Assembly (NCBI RefSeq): GCF_019278525.1
Contig: NZ_CP058986.1
Span: forward strand, 2,018,001-2,082,000
From: Polaribacter sp. HaHaR_3_91
GTDB lineage: Bacteria > Bacteroidota > Bacteroidia > Flavobacteriales > Flavobacteriaceae
Length of the DNA stretch: 64,000 nt
Direction: 5' to 3'
The position numbers and the translations under genes are program-made. Shown in pieces: positions 52,518-61,488 of this stretch (its first letter is position 1; every line of letters begins with the position of its first letter). A model generated the notes under the pieces. That model worked only from the letters and a program-made list of their open reading frames with translations. It did no database searches and was not told the DNA's origin.

Positions 52518-54032
52518 TTAATTATATTGTTCTAAATATTGACGAATTAAAACTTTATTTTTCCAATTAGAAGCGTCATAAGCTTCTTTAGTCATATAAG
52601 TAGTTCTTTTTTTATAGGCTTCTTTAATTTCTTCTTTGGTCTTCTTTTTAAAGCTATCAGCATCAAAATCGGTGATATTATTTACAAAGGTTTCTCTGTC
52701 TTCACTGACGTTTATTTCTACTTTAACATTAAATTTTACCTTGTTTTTATCTTTGGCATTTTCTATAAATTTTATAGGTCTATCTATGTATGCGTAGTTC
52801 GTTTTGGTTTCTTTTATGTAGGAAGTGTATATTTTATCATCTTTATTTTTTTCATAAAAAACAGTTACATGATGTTGGTTTTCAGAAAATTTGATTCCAA
52901 ATAAAAACTTTAAATTCAAATGTTGTCCACGTTTTCCATCAGCATATTGGTATGCTATTTTTTTGATAAAGAAATCTGCAGGATCAATATACATTTTACC
53001 CGAATATTTAGATTTTGATTTGTTAGGAATAAATGAAACAACATAATACTTTTTAGTGCCTAATATTTCATTTTCTTCTAATTGATGTTCATAATATTTC
53101 TGATCAAGAAAATTCTTTTGATTAGAAGCTTTAAAAAATACAGTTCTATATTTTATATTTCTAAGTGGATAACTTTGGTTGTAATCACTAAAAGTATTGT
53201 CTTTTGATATTGAATCTGTAACTCTAGCTGTTTCCGCCATAGACAATGAGTCTTCTAGTTTAAAAAGTCCAGATTTTACTTTATATGTGTTTTTAGAATT
53301 CAAATGTTTTAAAACGACGTTTTGCAGCCTTTCCGTTATGTTTTCTAGGGTTACACCGTTTCCTATATCTATTTTTTTAAACCCCTGAATAGCGGTTACT
53401 TCGTAAGAATCTACTTCTTTTTTTCGTTCTTCAGAATAGAATTTTTTATTTAAAACAGTTGCTTTAAATTCTGTACCAAAAGCAGGATTTTTTTCTTGAA
53501 GATTATCAGCAAATTGCATTAATTCTTTTTCTGCTAATTTTCTTTTTTTTCTACTTAAAAGTGAACTAGAATTTAACTCGAATTCTAGTTTTTTAAAATC
53601 TAAATTTTGATTTTCAATAGCATATACATCTTGTTTTACAGGTGATGAAAGATAGTTTTCTTTCATGTTTTTAGCTGTTTTTATCAATAAGCTATCTAAA
53701 GTAACTTTGGTTAAGTTTAGTTGAAATTCATCGAGTAGATTTACGTCTTCTTGTAAGTTTACTACGTAATGATTATTTATTAGTTGCCTTTTTGTAATGG
53801 TTTTTGGTTGATAGCCTAAGCAAGAAATAGTAATAATTTTTACGTTATCTAAGTTTAAAGTATAATTACCTAATTCATCTGAAGTCGAACCAGATTTTTT
53901 GTCTGTTAAAAGTGCTGCTTTCTCAATTGGATTTGAAGAATTTAGACTGATGATTTTACCTGAAATTGTTTGAGAGTTCATTACTATAATATTTAAAAAT
54001 AGTAATGAAAAAGAGAGTAGTTTTTTCGTCAT
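52518..54032 (-). CDS. Carboxypeptidase-like regulatory-domain protein, exported
   Basis: The 504-residue protein has a signal peptide (cleavage near MNSQ21) and a CarboxypepD_reg-like beta domain (residues ~22-95, ISGKIISLNSSNPIEKAALLTDKKSGSTSDELGNYTL). A ~400-residue region follows with lysine-rich helices and beta strands typical of flavobacterial surface proteins of unknown function; a region near 340-430 (KYSGKMYIDPADFFIKKIAYQYADG) recalls outer-membrane lipoprotein-sorting-like folds. It has no enzymatic motif and is monocistronic. Confidence 0.65.
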   Translation of the reverse strand: MTKKLLSFSLLFLNIIVMNSQTISGKIISLNSSNPIEKAALLTDKKSGSTSDELGNYTLNLDNVKIITISCLGYQPKTITKRQLINNHYVVNLQEDVNLLDEFQLNLTKVTLDSLLIKTAKNMKENYLSSPVKQDVYAIENQNLDFKKLEFELNSSSLLSRKKRKLAEKELMQFADNLQEKNPAFGTEFKATVLNKKFYSEERKKEVDSYEVTAIQGFKKIDIGNGVTLENITERLQNVVLKHLNSKNTYKVKSGLFKLEDSLSMAETARVTDSISKDNTFSDYNQSYPLRNIKYRTVFFKASNQKNFLDQKYYEHQLEENEILGTKKYYVVSFIPNKSKSKYSGKMYIDPADFFIKKIAYQYADGKRGQHLNLKFLFGIKFSENQHHVTVFYEKNKDDKIYTSYIKETKTNYAYIDRPIKFIENAKDKNKVKFNVKVEINVSEDRETFVNNITDFDADSFKKKTKEEIKEAYKKRTTYMTKEAYDASNWKNKVLIRQYLEQYN

Positions 54033-54108
54033 AAAATGTTGATTTTTTTATAAATGTATTGTTATTCTTTATTTATAAATAAAAATCATTTTAAGTTTAA
54101 CAAAGTAT

Positions 54109-54116
54109 TATATTTG
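54109..54116 (+). promoter_or_regulatory. -7 box for ychF
   Basis: TATATTTG exactly fits TAnnTTTG, 72 bases upstream of the ychF ATG. A -33 TTG was not found at the standard spacing. Confidence 0.5.
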
Positions 54117-54188
54117 CATTCTTAAAACTTTAAGAGAGTTTATTAATTTTAAGTTAAAAAACTTTCTTTTGAAGCAAAAATTATTTAG

Positions 54189-55280
54189 ATGAAAGCCGGA
54201 ATTGTAGGATTACCAAACGTAGGAAAATCAACTTTATTTAACTGTTTATCAAATGCAAAAGCGCAAAGTGCAAACTTTCCTTTTTGTACCATAGAACCAA
54301 ATTTAGGAGTTGTAAACGTGCCAGATACACGTTTAGAGAAATTAGAAGAATTAGTTGTTCCAGAAAGAGTTCAGCCTGCTACTGTAGAGATTGTAGATAT
54401 TGCTGGTTTGGTAAAAGGAGCAAGTAAAGGAGAAGGTTTAGGAAATCAGTTTTTAGCAAATATTCGTGAAACAGATGCTCTTTTACATGTAATTCGTTGT
54501 TTTGATAATGATAATATTATACATGTAGATAATTCTATAGATCCTGTTAGAGACAAAGAAACAATAGATATTGAACTGCAATTAAAAGATTTAGAAGCTG
54601 TAGAAAAACGTTTAGAGCGTGTAAAGAGAACAGCTAAAACTGGTAATAAAGAAGCGCAAGCAGAATTAGTAGTTTTACTTAAAATTGAAGAAACTTTATT
54701 AAAAGGTGTTTCTGTAAGAACTTTAGATTTTACAGAAAAAGAAATGGAATTTGTACAACCATTACAGTTTATCACTTTAAAACCAGTGTTATATGTTTGT
54801 AATGTTGATGAAGGTTCTGCCGTTTCTGGAAATGCATATGTAGAAAAAATTAGAGAGGCTGTAAAAGATGAAAATGCAGAAGTTATTGTATTAGCAGTTG
54901 GTACAGAAGCAGATATTACAGAATTAGACGATTATGAAGAAAGACAAATGTTTTTAGCAGATATTGGCTTAGAAGAAGCGGGTGTTTCTAGATTGGTTCG
55001 TTCTGCATATAAATTGTTAAACTTACAGACTTATTTTACTGCAGGTGTAAAGGAAGTTAGAGCTTGGACAATTCCTATTGGTTCTACAGCGCCTCAAGCT
55101 GCAGGAGTGATACATACAGATTTTGAAAAAGGGTTTATTAGAGCAGAAACAATTGCTTATGAAGACTTTGCTACTTATGGTTCTGAAGCGAAAGTAAAAG
55201 AAGCTGGTAAGATGAAAGTAGAAGGTAAAGAGTACGTTGTTAAAGACGGTGATATTATGCACTTTAGATTCAACGTGTAA
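54189..55280 (+). CDS. ychF: Redox-regulated ATPase YchF/Ola1
   Basis: YchF is a universally conserved Obg-related P-loop protein that prefers ATP and binds ribosomes. The 363-residue product has [12 protein letters not shown] (P-loop), [20 protein letters not shown] (switch II), a NVDE motif in the G4 position (explaining ATP preference), a coiled-coil segment (~130-200) and a C-terminal TGS domain ([42 protein letters not shown]). It is monocistronic, with its own terminator. Confidence 0.97.
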   Translation: MKAGIVGLPNVGKSTLFNCLSNAKAQSANFPFCTIEPNLGVVNVPDTRLEKLEELVVPERVQPATVEIVDIAGLVKGASKGEGLGNQFLANIRETDALLHVIRCFDNDNIIHVDNSIDPVRDKETIDIELQLKDLEAVEKRLERVKRTAKTGNKEAQAELVVLLKIEETLLKGVSVRTLDFTEKEMEFVQPLQFITLKPVLYVCNVDEGSAVSGNAYVEKIREAVKDENAEVIVLAVGTEADITELDDYEERQMFLADIGLEEAGVSRLVRSAYKLLNLQTYFTAGVKEVRAWTIPIGSTAPQAAGVIHTDFEKGFIRAETIAYEDFATYGSEAKVKEAGKMKVEGKEYVVKDGDIMHFRFNV

Positions 55281-55679
55281 TAACAAAACGAAATACAGAA
55301 CTTGGTTCAAAATTTTACATATATAGAAAATCCAATGAAATTTCATTGGATTTTTTTTGTGATAATTTTAAATAGAAACTTTACAATAACTTCTCCTTTT
55401 ATAAAATCACTTTATTCTATTTCAAATTTTTTATTATTGTTAGATGCGGATAGAATCCACCTGTTTTTTATATCCAGCAATTAGAATCTATAGCTCTATT
55501 TTGGGTTTTCAAAGCATAATTAAAGTTTTTAATTCACTAATTATAGGTCTAATTATTGTTGTTTACATATAATTATGATGTAATTAAAACATATAAAGCA
55601 ACACTTCTTAACAAGGAATCCACTACATTTAAGTATTGCCAATTTTGGCGATATCAACTGTTATTAATAAGATTTAATT
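55281..55679. other. Gene-free interval (399 bases) after ychF
   Basis: Apart from the ychF terminator, no ORF or repeat of note is seen before the transglutaminase-like gene. Confidence 0.3.
55327..55358 (+). terminator. Rho-independent terminator of ychF
   Basis: The perfect palindrome AAATCCAATGAAA/TTTCATTGGATTT is followed by a T-run, 46 bases after the stop. Confidence 0.88.
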
Positions 55680-56468
55680 ATGTGGTTACGTGTTAGTTGT
55701 AATTTGGCTTTTGATATAGATATACCCACTCCTTTTATTTTAAGATTACGCCCTCGAAGTGGAGCAGAACAGTGGATTGAGCGTGACGAATTTAAAATAA
55801 CACCCAATATAAAAATCCTTGAATTTACAGACGATTACGGTAATTTGTATCAGCGTTTTGTGGCTCCGGTAGGTAAATTATCTATTTATACGAGTTCAGA
55901 TGTAAAGACTTCTGAATTTGTAGATGTCAATTTTGATGCACCTTTTATAGAAATAGAGCAACTACCTAATGATGTCCTTTGCTATTTATTACCAAGTAGG
56001 TACTGTGAGTCAGATCGTTTTAATGATTTAGCAAATTCTATTACTCTAGATAAACCCGCTGGTTATAAACAAGTATTTGCAATAGAAGAATGGCTGAGAA
56101 CTAATATAAGTTATATTCCAGGAAGTAGCGATTACCCTATTTCTGCCACAGAAGTGTATCAGAAACGCTCTGGAGTTTGTAGAGATTTAGCCCATTTAGG
56201 TATAGCATTATGCAGAAGTTTAAGTATTCCTGCTCGTATGGTCGTTGGTTATTTACACCAATTACAACCTATGGATATGCATGCTTGGTTTGAGGCTTAT
56301 GTTGGTGGGCGATGGTATACTTTTGATGCTACTCAAATCGGACAAAAAGGAGGGTATGTAACTGTAGGTTATGGTCTTGATGCAGTAGATGTTGCTATTT
56401 TTAATCAATTTGGACCTGTTGTTCATTCTTTAGAACAACGTATTAATGTGGTACAAATTAAAAATTAA
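55680..56468 (+). CDS. Transglutaminase-like domain protein
   Basis: The 262-residue cytoplasmic protein has an N-terminal beta region (residues ~1-95) and a transglutaminase-like core: FAIEEWLRTNISYIPGSSDYPISATEVYQKRSGVCRDLAHLGIALCRSLSIPARMVVGYLHQ (Cys nucleophile), DMHAWFEAYVGGRWYTFDATQ (His and Asp). The triad is complete. Such bacterial proteins are cysteine peptidases or amidases of unknown substrate. It is monocistronic. Confidence 0.87.
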   Translation: MWLRVSCNLAFDIDIPTPFILRLRPRSGAEQWIERDEFKITPNIKILEFTDDYGNLYQRFVAPVGKLSIYTSSDVKTSEFVDVNFDAPFIEIEQLPNDVLCYLLPSRYCESDRFNDLANSITLDKPAGYKQVFAIEEWLRTNISYIPGSSDYPISATEVYQKRSGVCRDLAHLGIALCRSLSIPARMVVGYLHQLQPMDMHAWFEAYVGGRWYTFDATQIGQKGGYVTVGYGLDAVDVAIFNQFGPVVHSLEQRINVVQIKN

Positions 56469-56523
56469 TAAATTTTTATTGTAATATTATTAGGATGTTG
56501 TTTCAATTATGTACTCGTATTTA

Positions 56524-57234
56524 CTACTTCAATATTCCTATAAAAATAGCAATATAATACAGCCCCGTCAATATAAAAACCACACCAGCAACAGTACGCA
56601 TTACTTTTTCTATTTTGGTGATTTTGTTGTAAAACAGACCAACTTTACCTGCTGTAAAAGCTAATAAATATGTAAAAAGAATAACAGGTAAACCTGTGCC
56701 AAATGCAAATATTATGGGTAAATACAATCCATCTACAGATGCTATTGTCATTGGAATTAACATTCCAAAAAATAAAGCGCCACTATATGGGCAAAATGCC
56801 AATGCAAATACAACACCAATTAAAAAAGAACCTAACAGACCTTTATCTTTAAATTTATCAGATAATTTCTCTTGAAAATTAGATTTTCCTAAAAAATTTA
56901 GTTTGATAATATTCAGCATAATCAAACCGATAATGATTAATAAAGGACCTAAATATTTTTCTCCATTCTGATTAAAAAAACGTGCAATATGGAATTTACT
57001 TGCTCCAAAGTATAAAATCAATCCAATAACAGTATAACTAAAACTACGTCCTAAGGAATATAATAATCCGCTTAAAAAAACTTTTCGCTTACTGGCTATA
57101 TTTTTAGAAATAAAAGCGGTTGCCGTAATATTGGTAGCCAAAGGACACGGACTAATAGCAGTCATTAATCCGAGTATTAAAGCAGATAAAATTGGGATGT
57201 TATAATTCTCTATAAGAGATTGTAAAAACTCCAT
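56524..57234 (-). CDS. CcdA-like permease, ArsG family
   Basis: The 236-residue membrane protein has six helices of the CcdA/DsbD type, with two Pro-flanked Cys: LMTAISPCPLATNITATAF in TM1 and VVFALAFCPYSGALFFGML in TM4. The SPCPLATN form and an upstream ArsF-like partner match the aromatic aminobenzyl-arsenical efflux permease ArsG family. It abuts the ArsF-like gene. It likely moves reducing equivalents or arsenicals across the inner membrane; the substrate is inferred from context. Confidence 0.75.
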   Translation of the reverse strand: MEFLQSLIENYNIPILSALILGLMTAISPCPLATNITATAFISKNIASKRKVFLSGLLYSLGRSFSYTVIGLILYFGASKFHIARFFNQNGEKYLGPLLIIIGLIMLNIIKLNFLGKSNFQEKLSDKFKDKGLLGSFLIGVVFALAFCPYSGALFFGMLIPMTIASVDGLYLPIIFAFGTGLPVILFTYLLAFTAGKVGLFYNKITKIEKVMRTVAGVVFILTGLYYIAIFIGILK

Positions 57235-57672
57235 TTATAACATTTTTAGTTGCTTGTCTAATTTTGATTTTAGTTCTTTAGAAAAAGCATCTTGGTCATT
57301 TCCGTTCATAAAAGCAAAATCAGTTAAGTTTATTTGTGTTTCTTTTCCGTTTTTTATCACATTTATAATTAATGCAGTTCCGGCAGCTTCAAATTTTTCG
57401 GCTACTTTTTCATTTTCTTTTTCATCAACATTAATCACTTGAAAGGTAATTTTATTTTCTTTTAATTCTTTCGAAAAATACGTGTTTAAAGTATATTTAG
57501 TATTTTTTTCAATGGCATTACAAGTCATACAACGGTGAGTAGAGTGGAAATCTATAACCTCTATTTTAGAAGTTGATTGATCTAAAGATTGCTCTTTATT
57601 TTTCTTTTCTACGCTGCAAGCGCTTAATATTAAGACGAATGTTAGTACTGATAAAATTTTAATTATTTTCAT
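57235..57672 (-). CDS. ArsF-family thioredoxin-like lipoprotein
   Basis: The 145-residue protein has a lipobox LILSAC (Cys19) and a thioredoxin-like domain: IEVIDFHSTHRCMTCNAIEKNT (CxxC) and FQVINVDEKENEKVAEKFEAAGTALIINVIKNG. The RCMTCNA motif matches ArsF-family (nitrophenyl compound nitroreductase subunit) proteins that partner ArsG. Its stop lies directly before the ArsG-like ATG. It is anchored in the periplasm and may receive electrons from ArsG. Confidence 0.75.
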   Translation of the reverse strand: MKIIKILSVLTFVLILSACSVEKKNKEQSLDQSTSKIEVIDFHSTHRCMTCNAIEKNTKYTLNTYFSKELKENKITFQVINVDEKENEKVAEKFEAAGTALIINVIKNGKETQINLTDFAFMNGNDQDAFSKELKSKLDKQLKML

Positions 57673-57702
57673 TTGATATATATTTATAATTTATTCTTTT
57701 CT

Positions 57703-57900
57703 CTAGACTTTTTCATCTGTTGTTTCAAACTCTAGTGTATTATTATGTTTAATTATCTCCTCTTTTATGTCTCTATTTTATTTCTTTAAGTTTTCAGAAC
57801 AATATGCATACACAAGATTTAACGCAATACCATTAAAAAAAGAGTGGTTAATATCTTTAACACTTAATGAAGCTGAGGTCTGATTATGTATGTGTGACAT
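57703..57900 (-). pseudogene. Remnant of a cation diffusion facilitator (CDF) transporter
   Basis: Reading from ATG 57900 gives MSHIHNQTSASLSVKDINHS followed by FFNGIALNLVYAYCSENLKK and a stop at 57778-57780. The same frame continues RDIKEEIIKHNNTLEFETTDEKV to a stop at 57703. The first part resembles the His-rich start and TM1 of CDF/CzcD efflux proteins, and the second their C-terminal beta strand (KHxxxTLEFE). About 230 middle residues are gone, so this looks like an internally deleted gene. It lies between the permease and arsF genes of the operon. Confidence 0.5.
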
Positions 57901-57908
57901 ATAGAATT

Positions 57909-58886
57909 TTATAGTATTAAATTGAATAGAAATCCTGACAAAATGATTGCAATAGTAACTACACCAAAAAAGATAGCAATTAATTTTAATGACATTACTT
58001 TTTTAAGCATTGTAGCTTCAGGAATAGACAAGCCTACAGTTGCCATCATAAAAGCAATTGCTGTACCTAATGGAACACCTTTAGCAACAAAAACTTGAAT
58101 TATTGGTACAATACCAGCAGCATTTGCATACATAGGTACTGCAACGATAACTGCAAGAGGAATTGTCCACCATTGCCCACCACCTAAATAAGTATGAAAA
58201 AAGTTTTCCGGTACAAAACCATGCATTGCTGCACCAATAGCAATTCCTATAATTATATAAAGTAGAACACCTTTTACAATATCCCAAGCGGCATTTGTTA
58301 TTTCTGGTAATCGTTGGTAGAAAGTTTGTTTTTCTTCTTCTTCATATTTAGCATGATTTATTTTATTGTCAAGAATCTTTTTTACCCAATCAGAAAGCAA
58401 CGGTTCTAGGTTAAATTTACCTAATAACCAGCCACCAATACTCCCTAATAAAATACCTGAAATAGCGTAAATTAAGGTAGCTTTTACTCCAAATAATCCT
58501 AAAAACATTGCTATAGCCACTTCATTTACCAAAGGTGAAGTAATTAGAAATGCAAAAGTAACTCCTAACGGAATTCCACCTTGTACAAAACCAATAAACA
58601 GCGGAACTGAAGAGCAGGAGCAAAAGGGAGTTATTGCTCCAAAAATAGATGCAAAAAAGTATTCTAAACCATAAAGTTTTTTTCTATGTAGATACTCTTT
58701 TAATCGTTCAATAGGAAAATATGCATTTACAATTCCCATTATAAAAACGATAAAAAATAAAAGAATTAGAATTTTAATGGTGTCATACACAAAGAAATTT
58801 AAGGCAGTTCCTAAATGCGTATCTGCACCAATATTAAAAATGGAATAAATTAACCAATCTGCAAAATTTTGTATCCAATCAAACAT
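57909..58886 (-). CDS. ArsP/DUF318-type permease
   Basis: The 325-residue membrane protein has eight to ten helices and the DUF318 (YraQ/ArsP) motif TPFCSCSSVPLFIGFVQGGIPLG with three Cys, then SPLVNEVAIAM. ArsP proteins export trivalent organoarsenicals. A cytoplasmic loop (~155-195) separates the halves, and the second half repeats the GVPLGTAIAFMMATVGLSIPE pattern. It overlaps the OsmC gene by eight bases. Substrate is inferred from the operon. Confidence 0.85.
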   Translation of the reverse strand: MFDWIQNFADWLIYSIFNIGADTHLGTALNFFVYDTIKILILLFFIVFIMGIVNAYFPIERLKEYLHRKKLYGLEYFFASIFGAITPFCSCSSVPLFIGFVQGGIPLGVTFAFLITSPLVNEVAIAMFLGLFGVKATLIYAISGILLGSIGGWLLGKFNLEPLLSDWVKKILDNKINHAKYEEEEKQTFYQRLPEITNAAWDIVKGVLLYIIIGIAIGAAMHGFVPENFFHTYLGGGQWWTIPLAVIVAVPMYANAAGIVPIIQVFVAKGVPLGTAIAFMMATVGLSIPEATMLKKVMSLKLIAIFFGVVTIAIILSGFLFNLIL

Positions 58887-59286
58887 TTTCTAAAGTTTTA
58901 ATGGTTCCAGAAATAGCACAAGATAATTTTATGGTATTGTAAATAGTACCAAATTTTTCGATGTTCTTTTTTAGTAAATCTACATTTAGTTTTTTATCGT
59001 TACTGTAAATGTTTAAATTGTAGATGATATTATCCATCCTTGGCGGACTTTCTAAACGTGTTGCTTTTACTTCAAGGGTAGCTTTTAAATAGGTAAAATT
59101 CATCATACTAGAAAAACGTTCTACATTTTTTAGCATGCATGCAGCAAACGAGCCTAAAAATAATTCAGCCGGATTCGGTAAAGTATCAGCATTTTTTAAA
59201 GTTGTACCAAAATTAATATTCGATTTTTTTATATGAATAACGGCATCTTCCTTTGATAGGGAAGAGGCTTTTATTTGATAATTCAT
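58879..59286 (-). CDS. OsmC-family peroxiredoxin-like protein
   Basis: The 135-residue OsmC/Ohr-type protein has the two Cys of the family in order: FLGSFAACMLKNVERFSSMM (first Cys) and TIKLSCAISGTIK (second Cys). OsmC proteins reduce organic hydroperoxides. Its 3' end overlaps the permease start by eight bases, so translation is coupled. It is separated from the mini-thioredoxin gene by the dispersed repeat at 59371-59460. Confidence 0.85.
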   Translation of the reverse strand: MNYQIKASSLSKEDAVIHIKKSNINFGTTLKNADTLPNPAELFLGSFAACMLKNVERFSSMMNFTYLKATLEVKATRLESPPRMDNIIYNLNIYSNDKKLNVDLLKKNIEKFGTIYNTIKLSCAISGTIKTLENV

Positions 59287-59370
59287 AGCTTGAGATTTAA
59301 AGATCAGTCAATAAATACTGACTTTTTGTTTAAATAATTTGTTGTTTTATAATGATAGTAATATTACTAT

Positions 59371-59460
59371 TAACAGTTCTAGTGCAGTCGAGAACTATTA
59401 AACCATATAAACAGTTTTCGACTGCGAGCAACCAAACATATTACTTATTTAAATTACTAC
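59371..59460. repeat. Dispersed intergenic repeat, copy 3 (inside the arsenic operon)
   Basis: GCAGTCGAGAACTATTAAAC and TATTACTTATTTAAATTACT follow the pattern of the copies at 8120 and 30964. An inner CAGTCGA..TCGACTG pair can fold. It splits the arsR-trx and osmC-permease genes. Confidence 0.5.
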
Positions 59461-59464
59461 TATA

Positions 59465-59701
59465 TTATTTAAAAAGTGCCAATACTTCATCTTTAGAAGG
59501 AACTCTTCCTTTAATGGTAATGACATCATCAATAACTAATGCAGGAGTCGTCATTACATTATATTTCATGATTTCCATAATATCTTCTACTTTTTCTACA
59601 GTGGCATTAATGTTGTTTTCTGCAATTACATCACTAACAACGGCTGTCATAGATTTACATTTTGGACAACCAGTTCCTAAAATTTTAATTACTTTACTCA
59701 T
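59465..59701 (-). CDS. Mini-thioredoxin (redox-active disulfide protein)
   Basis: The 78-residue protein is a thioredoxin fold with the CxxC motif GTGCPKCKSM at residues ~10-19 and a TTPALVIDD cis-Pro strand. Small 'redox-active disulfide protein 2' types of this kind occur next to ArsR and permease genes and may reduce metalloid-carrying partners. It follows arsR by 51 bases. Confidence 0.87.
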   Translation of the reverse strand: MSKVIKILGTGCPKCKSMTAVVSDVIAENNINATVEKVEDIMEIMKYNVMTTPALVIDDVITIKGRVPSKDEVLALFK

Positions 59702-59752
59702 AATAGTTTTATTTGTTTATCGCCTATAAGCGATTTGATTATTAAAAAAATA

Positions 59753-60058
59753 TCACTCAAAAAATTGTTGAAATAACGATTTAGCAACAGTCCAATTTTC
59801 TTGATTGATACAATACTTTATTTTGGGTGGTTTTAATTCTCCCTGAATTAAACCTGCATTTTTTAACTCTTTTAAATGTTGAGAAATTGTTGATTGTGCC
59901 AAAGGAAAAACTTCTACTAAATCGCCTGTAAAACAACAGGATTGATTTTCTAAATGTTTTAAAATAGCAATACGAGTTGGATGTGCCAAAGCTTTTGCAA
60001 ATCTTGCTAAGGCTTCCGTATTTTCTTTGTATTCTATGGGGTCTAAATTTCTTTTCAT
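59753..60058 (-). CDS. ArsR-family repressor
   Basis: The 101-residue winged-helix protein has the ArsR pattern: ALARFAKALAHPTRIAILKHLENQSCCFTGDLVEVFPLAQSTISQHLKELKNAGLIQGE. The CC pair in helix 3 is where As(III)-sensing thiols often lie. The ATG at 60058 is preferred over 60106 because the extra 16 residues are not conserved and because the -7 box is between them. It heads the operon and likely represses it; the operator is at 60098-60115. Confidence 0.9.
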   Translation of the reverse strand: MKRNLDPIEYKENTEALARFAKALAHPTRIAILKHLENQSCCFTGDLVEVFPLAQSTISQHLKELKNAGLIQGELKPPKIKYCINQENWTVAKSLFQQFFE

Positions 60059-60069
60059 AATATCTATCG

Positions 60070-60077
60070 CAAATTTA
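60070..60077 (-). promoter_or_regulatory. -7 box of the ArsR operon
   Basis: The minus strand reads TAAATTTG, an exact TAnnTTTG match, ending 11 bases before the arsR ATG. Confidence 0.55.
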
Positions 60078-60097
60078 CGATTGGTTTTTAAGGTGAA

Positions 60098-60115
60098 ATG
60101 TGACATTTGTCACAT
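60098..60115 (-). promoter_or_regulatory. Candidate ArsR operator
   Basis: ATGTGACATTTGTCACAT has perfect 8-bp arms with a 2-base spacer, centred ~30 bases upstream of the -7 box, where the -33 contact would be. Size and symmetry suit a dimeric ArsR site. A half-site TGTGACAT recurs at 57893-57900. Confidence 0.6.
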
Positions 60116-60252
60116 ATAGCATTTTTTTGAATAAAGTTTTAATTTTTTTGAATATCCTTTTACAATAAAGTACATGTGTCAAATTAGTTATTATAGTTTT
60201 AAAAATAATATTTTTGGCACAACTATTGAAAATAGGTTACAAACTACTTATT

Positions 60253-61440
60253 ATGGAAAAACAATTACTATTTATTTTATCATTTTTAATTTTTACTTCT
60301 TGCAGTAGTGTTAAAAGTACACAGGAAGCTATTAATAATGGAAATTATGATGGAGCTATAAACATAGCTTTAGAAAACTTAAAGAAAAATAAGACTAAAA
60401 AAGGAAATCAGCCGTATGTTATTATGTTAGAACAGGCTTTTGTAAAAGCAAATTCTAAAGATTTAGCACAAATTAATTTCTTAAAGAAAGACAATAACCC
60501 AGAAAGTATTGAAATTATTTACGGACTTTATGCAAATTTAAAAAATAGACAAGAAATCATAAACCCCCTGTTACCTCTAGCTATTTTAGATGAAGATAGA
60601 GATGCTGATTTTAAGTTTGTTAATTATGATAATGAAATTATAGCAACAAAAAATCAATTATCAGATCATTTATATCAAAAAGCTAAAGAACTATTTAATA
60701 GTAATAATAAGTTAGATTATAGAACTGCTTATACTGAATTAGAGTATTTAGAAAAAATAAATCCGAACTATAAAGATGTTAGAAGTTTAATGGAAATTGC
60801 GCATCAAAATGGATTAGATTTTGTGATTGTTTCTATGAAAAATGAATCAGAAAAAATAATTCCTAAAAAATTAGAAGAAGATTTATTAAACTTTGATACG
60901 TATGGTTTAAATGATTTTTGGACTGTTTACCACGGAAGAAAAAATAGAGAAATCACCTATGATTTTAGTTTAGAGTTAAATCTTAGAAATATATCAATTT
61001 CTCCAGAACAGGTTAAAGAAAAAGAAATTATTAAAGAAAGTCAGGTTAAAGATGGTTTAAAATATCTTTTGGATGAAAACGGAAAAAATGTTTTAGATAA
61101 TGAAGGCAATAAAGTTCAGGTTGATAAAATGGTAAATATTCGTTGTTACTTATATCAATTTACGCAATTAAAAACAGCAAAAGTTGTTGGACGTGTAAAA
61201 TATGTAGATTTAACTTCTCATCAATTAATAGAAACGTATCCTATAGAAAGCGAGTTTATTTTTGAACACATTTATGCAAATTATAAAGGTGATAAAAGAG
61301 CTTTAAGTAAATCTTATTTAGATTTGGTAGTTTTAAGAGTAGCTCCTTTTCCTAGCAATGAGCAAATGGTGTATGATACCGGAGAAGATTTAAAAGAAAA
61401 ACTAAAATATATTATTACAAGTAATAAGTTTAGAAATTAA
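60253..61440 (+). CDS. Hypothetical TPR-like lipoprotein
   Basis: The 395-residue protein has a lipobox LIFTSC (Cys17) and a helical N-terminal half with TPR-like repeats (EAINNGNYDGAINIALENLKKN, AYTELEYLEKINPNYKDVRSLMEIA). A beta-rich C-terminal half follows (NIRCYLYQFTQLKTAKVVGRVKYVDLTSHQLIETYPIESEF) that resembles other flavobacterial surface lipoproteins. The function is unknown. The ATG 60253 is chosen because the upstream TTG reading precedes the signal. It is divergent from arsR. Confidence 0.65.
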   Translation: MEKQLLFILSFLIFTSCSSVKSTQEAINNGNYDGAINIALENLKKNKTKKGNQPYVIMLEQAFVKANSKDLAQINFLKKDNNPESIEIIYGLYANLKNRQEIINPLLPLAILDEDRDADFKFVNYDNEIIATKNQLSDHLYQKAKELFNSNNKLDYRTAYTELEYLEKINPNYKDVRSLMEIAHQNGLDFVIVSMKNESEKIIPKKLEEDLLNFDTYGLNDFWTVYHGRKNREITYDFSLELNLRNISISPEQVKEKEIIKESQVKDGLKYLLDENGKNVLDNEGNKVQVDKMVNIRCYLYQFTQLKTAKVVGRVKYVDLTSHQLIETYPIESEFIFEHIYANYKGDKRALSKSYLDLVVLRVAPFPSNEQMVYDTGEDLKEKLKYIITSNKFRN

Positions 61441-61475
61441 AAAAAGCCTCACAAATTATTGTGAGGCTTTTTTTA
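61439..61475 (+). terminator. Bidirectional terminator between lipoprotein genes
   Basis: The 14-bp stem AAAAAGCCTCACAA/TTGTGAGGCTTTTT with loop ATTA lies in A/T flanks between converging genes. It resembles the ompH terminator. Confidence 0.9.
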
Positions 61476-61488
61476 TGAAAAAGAAAAA

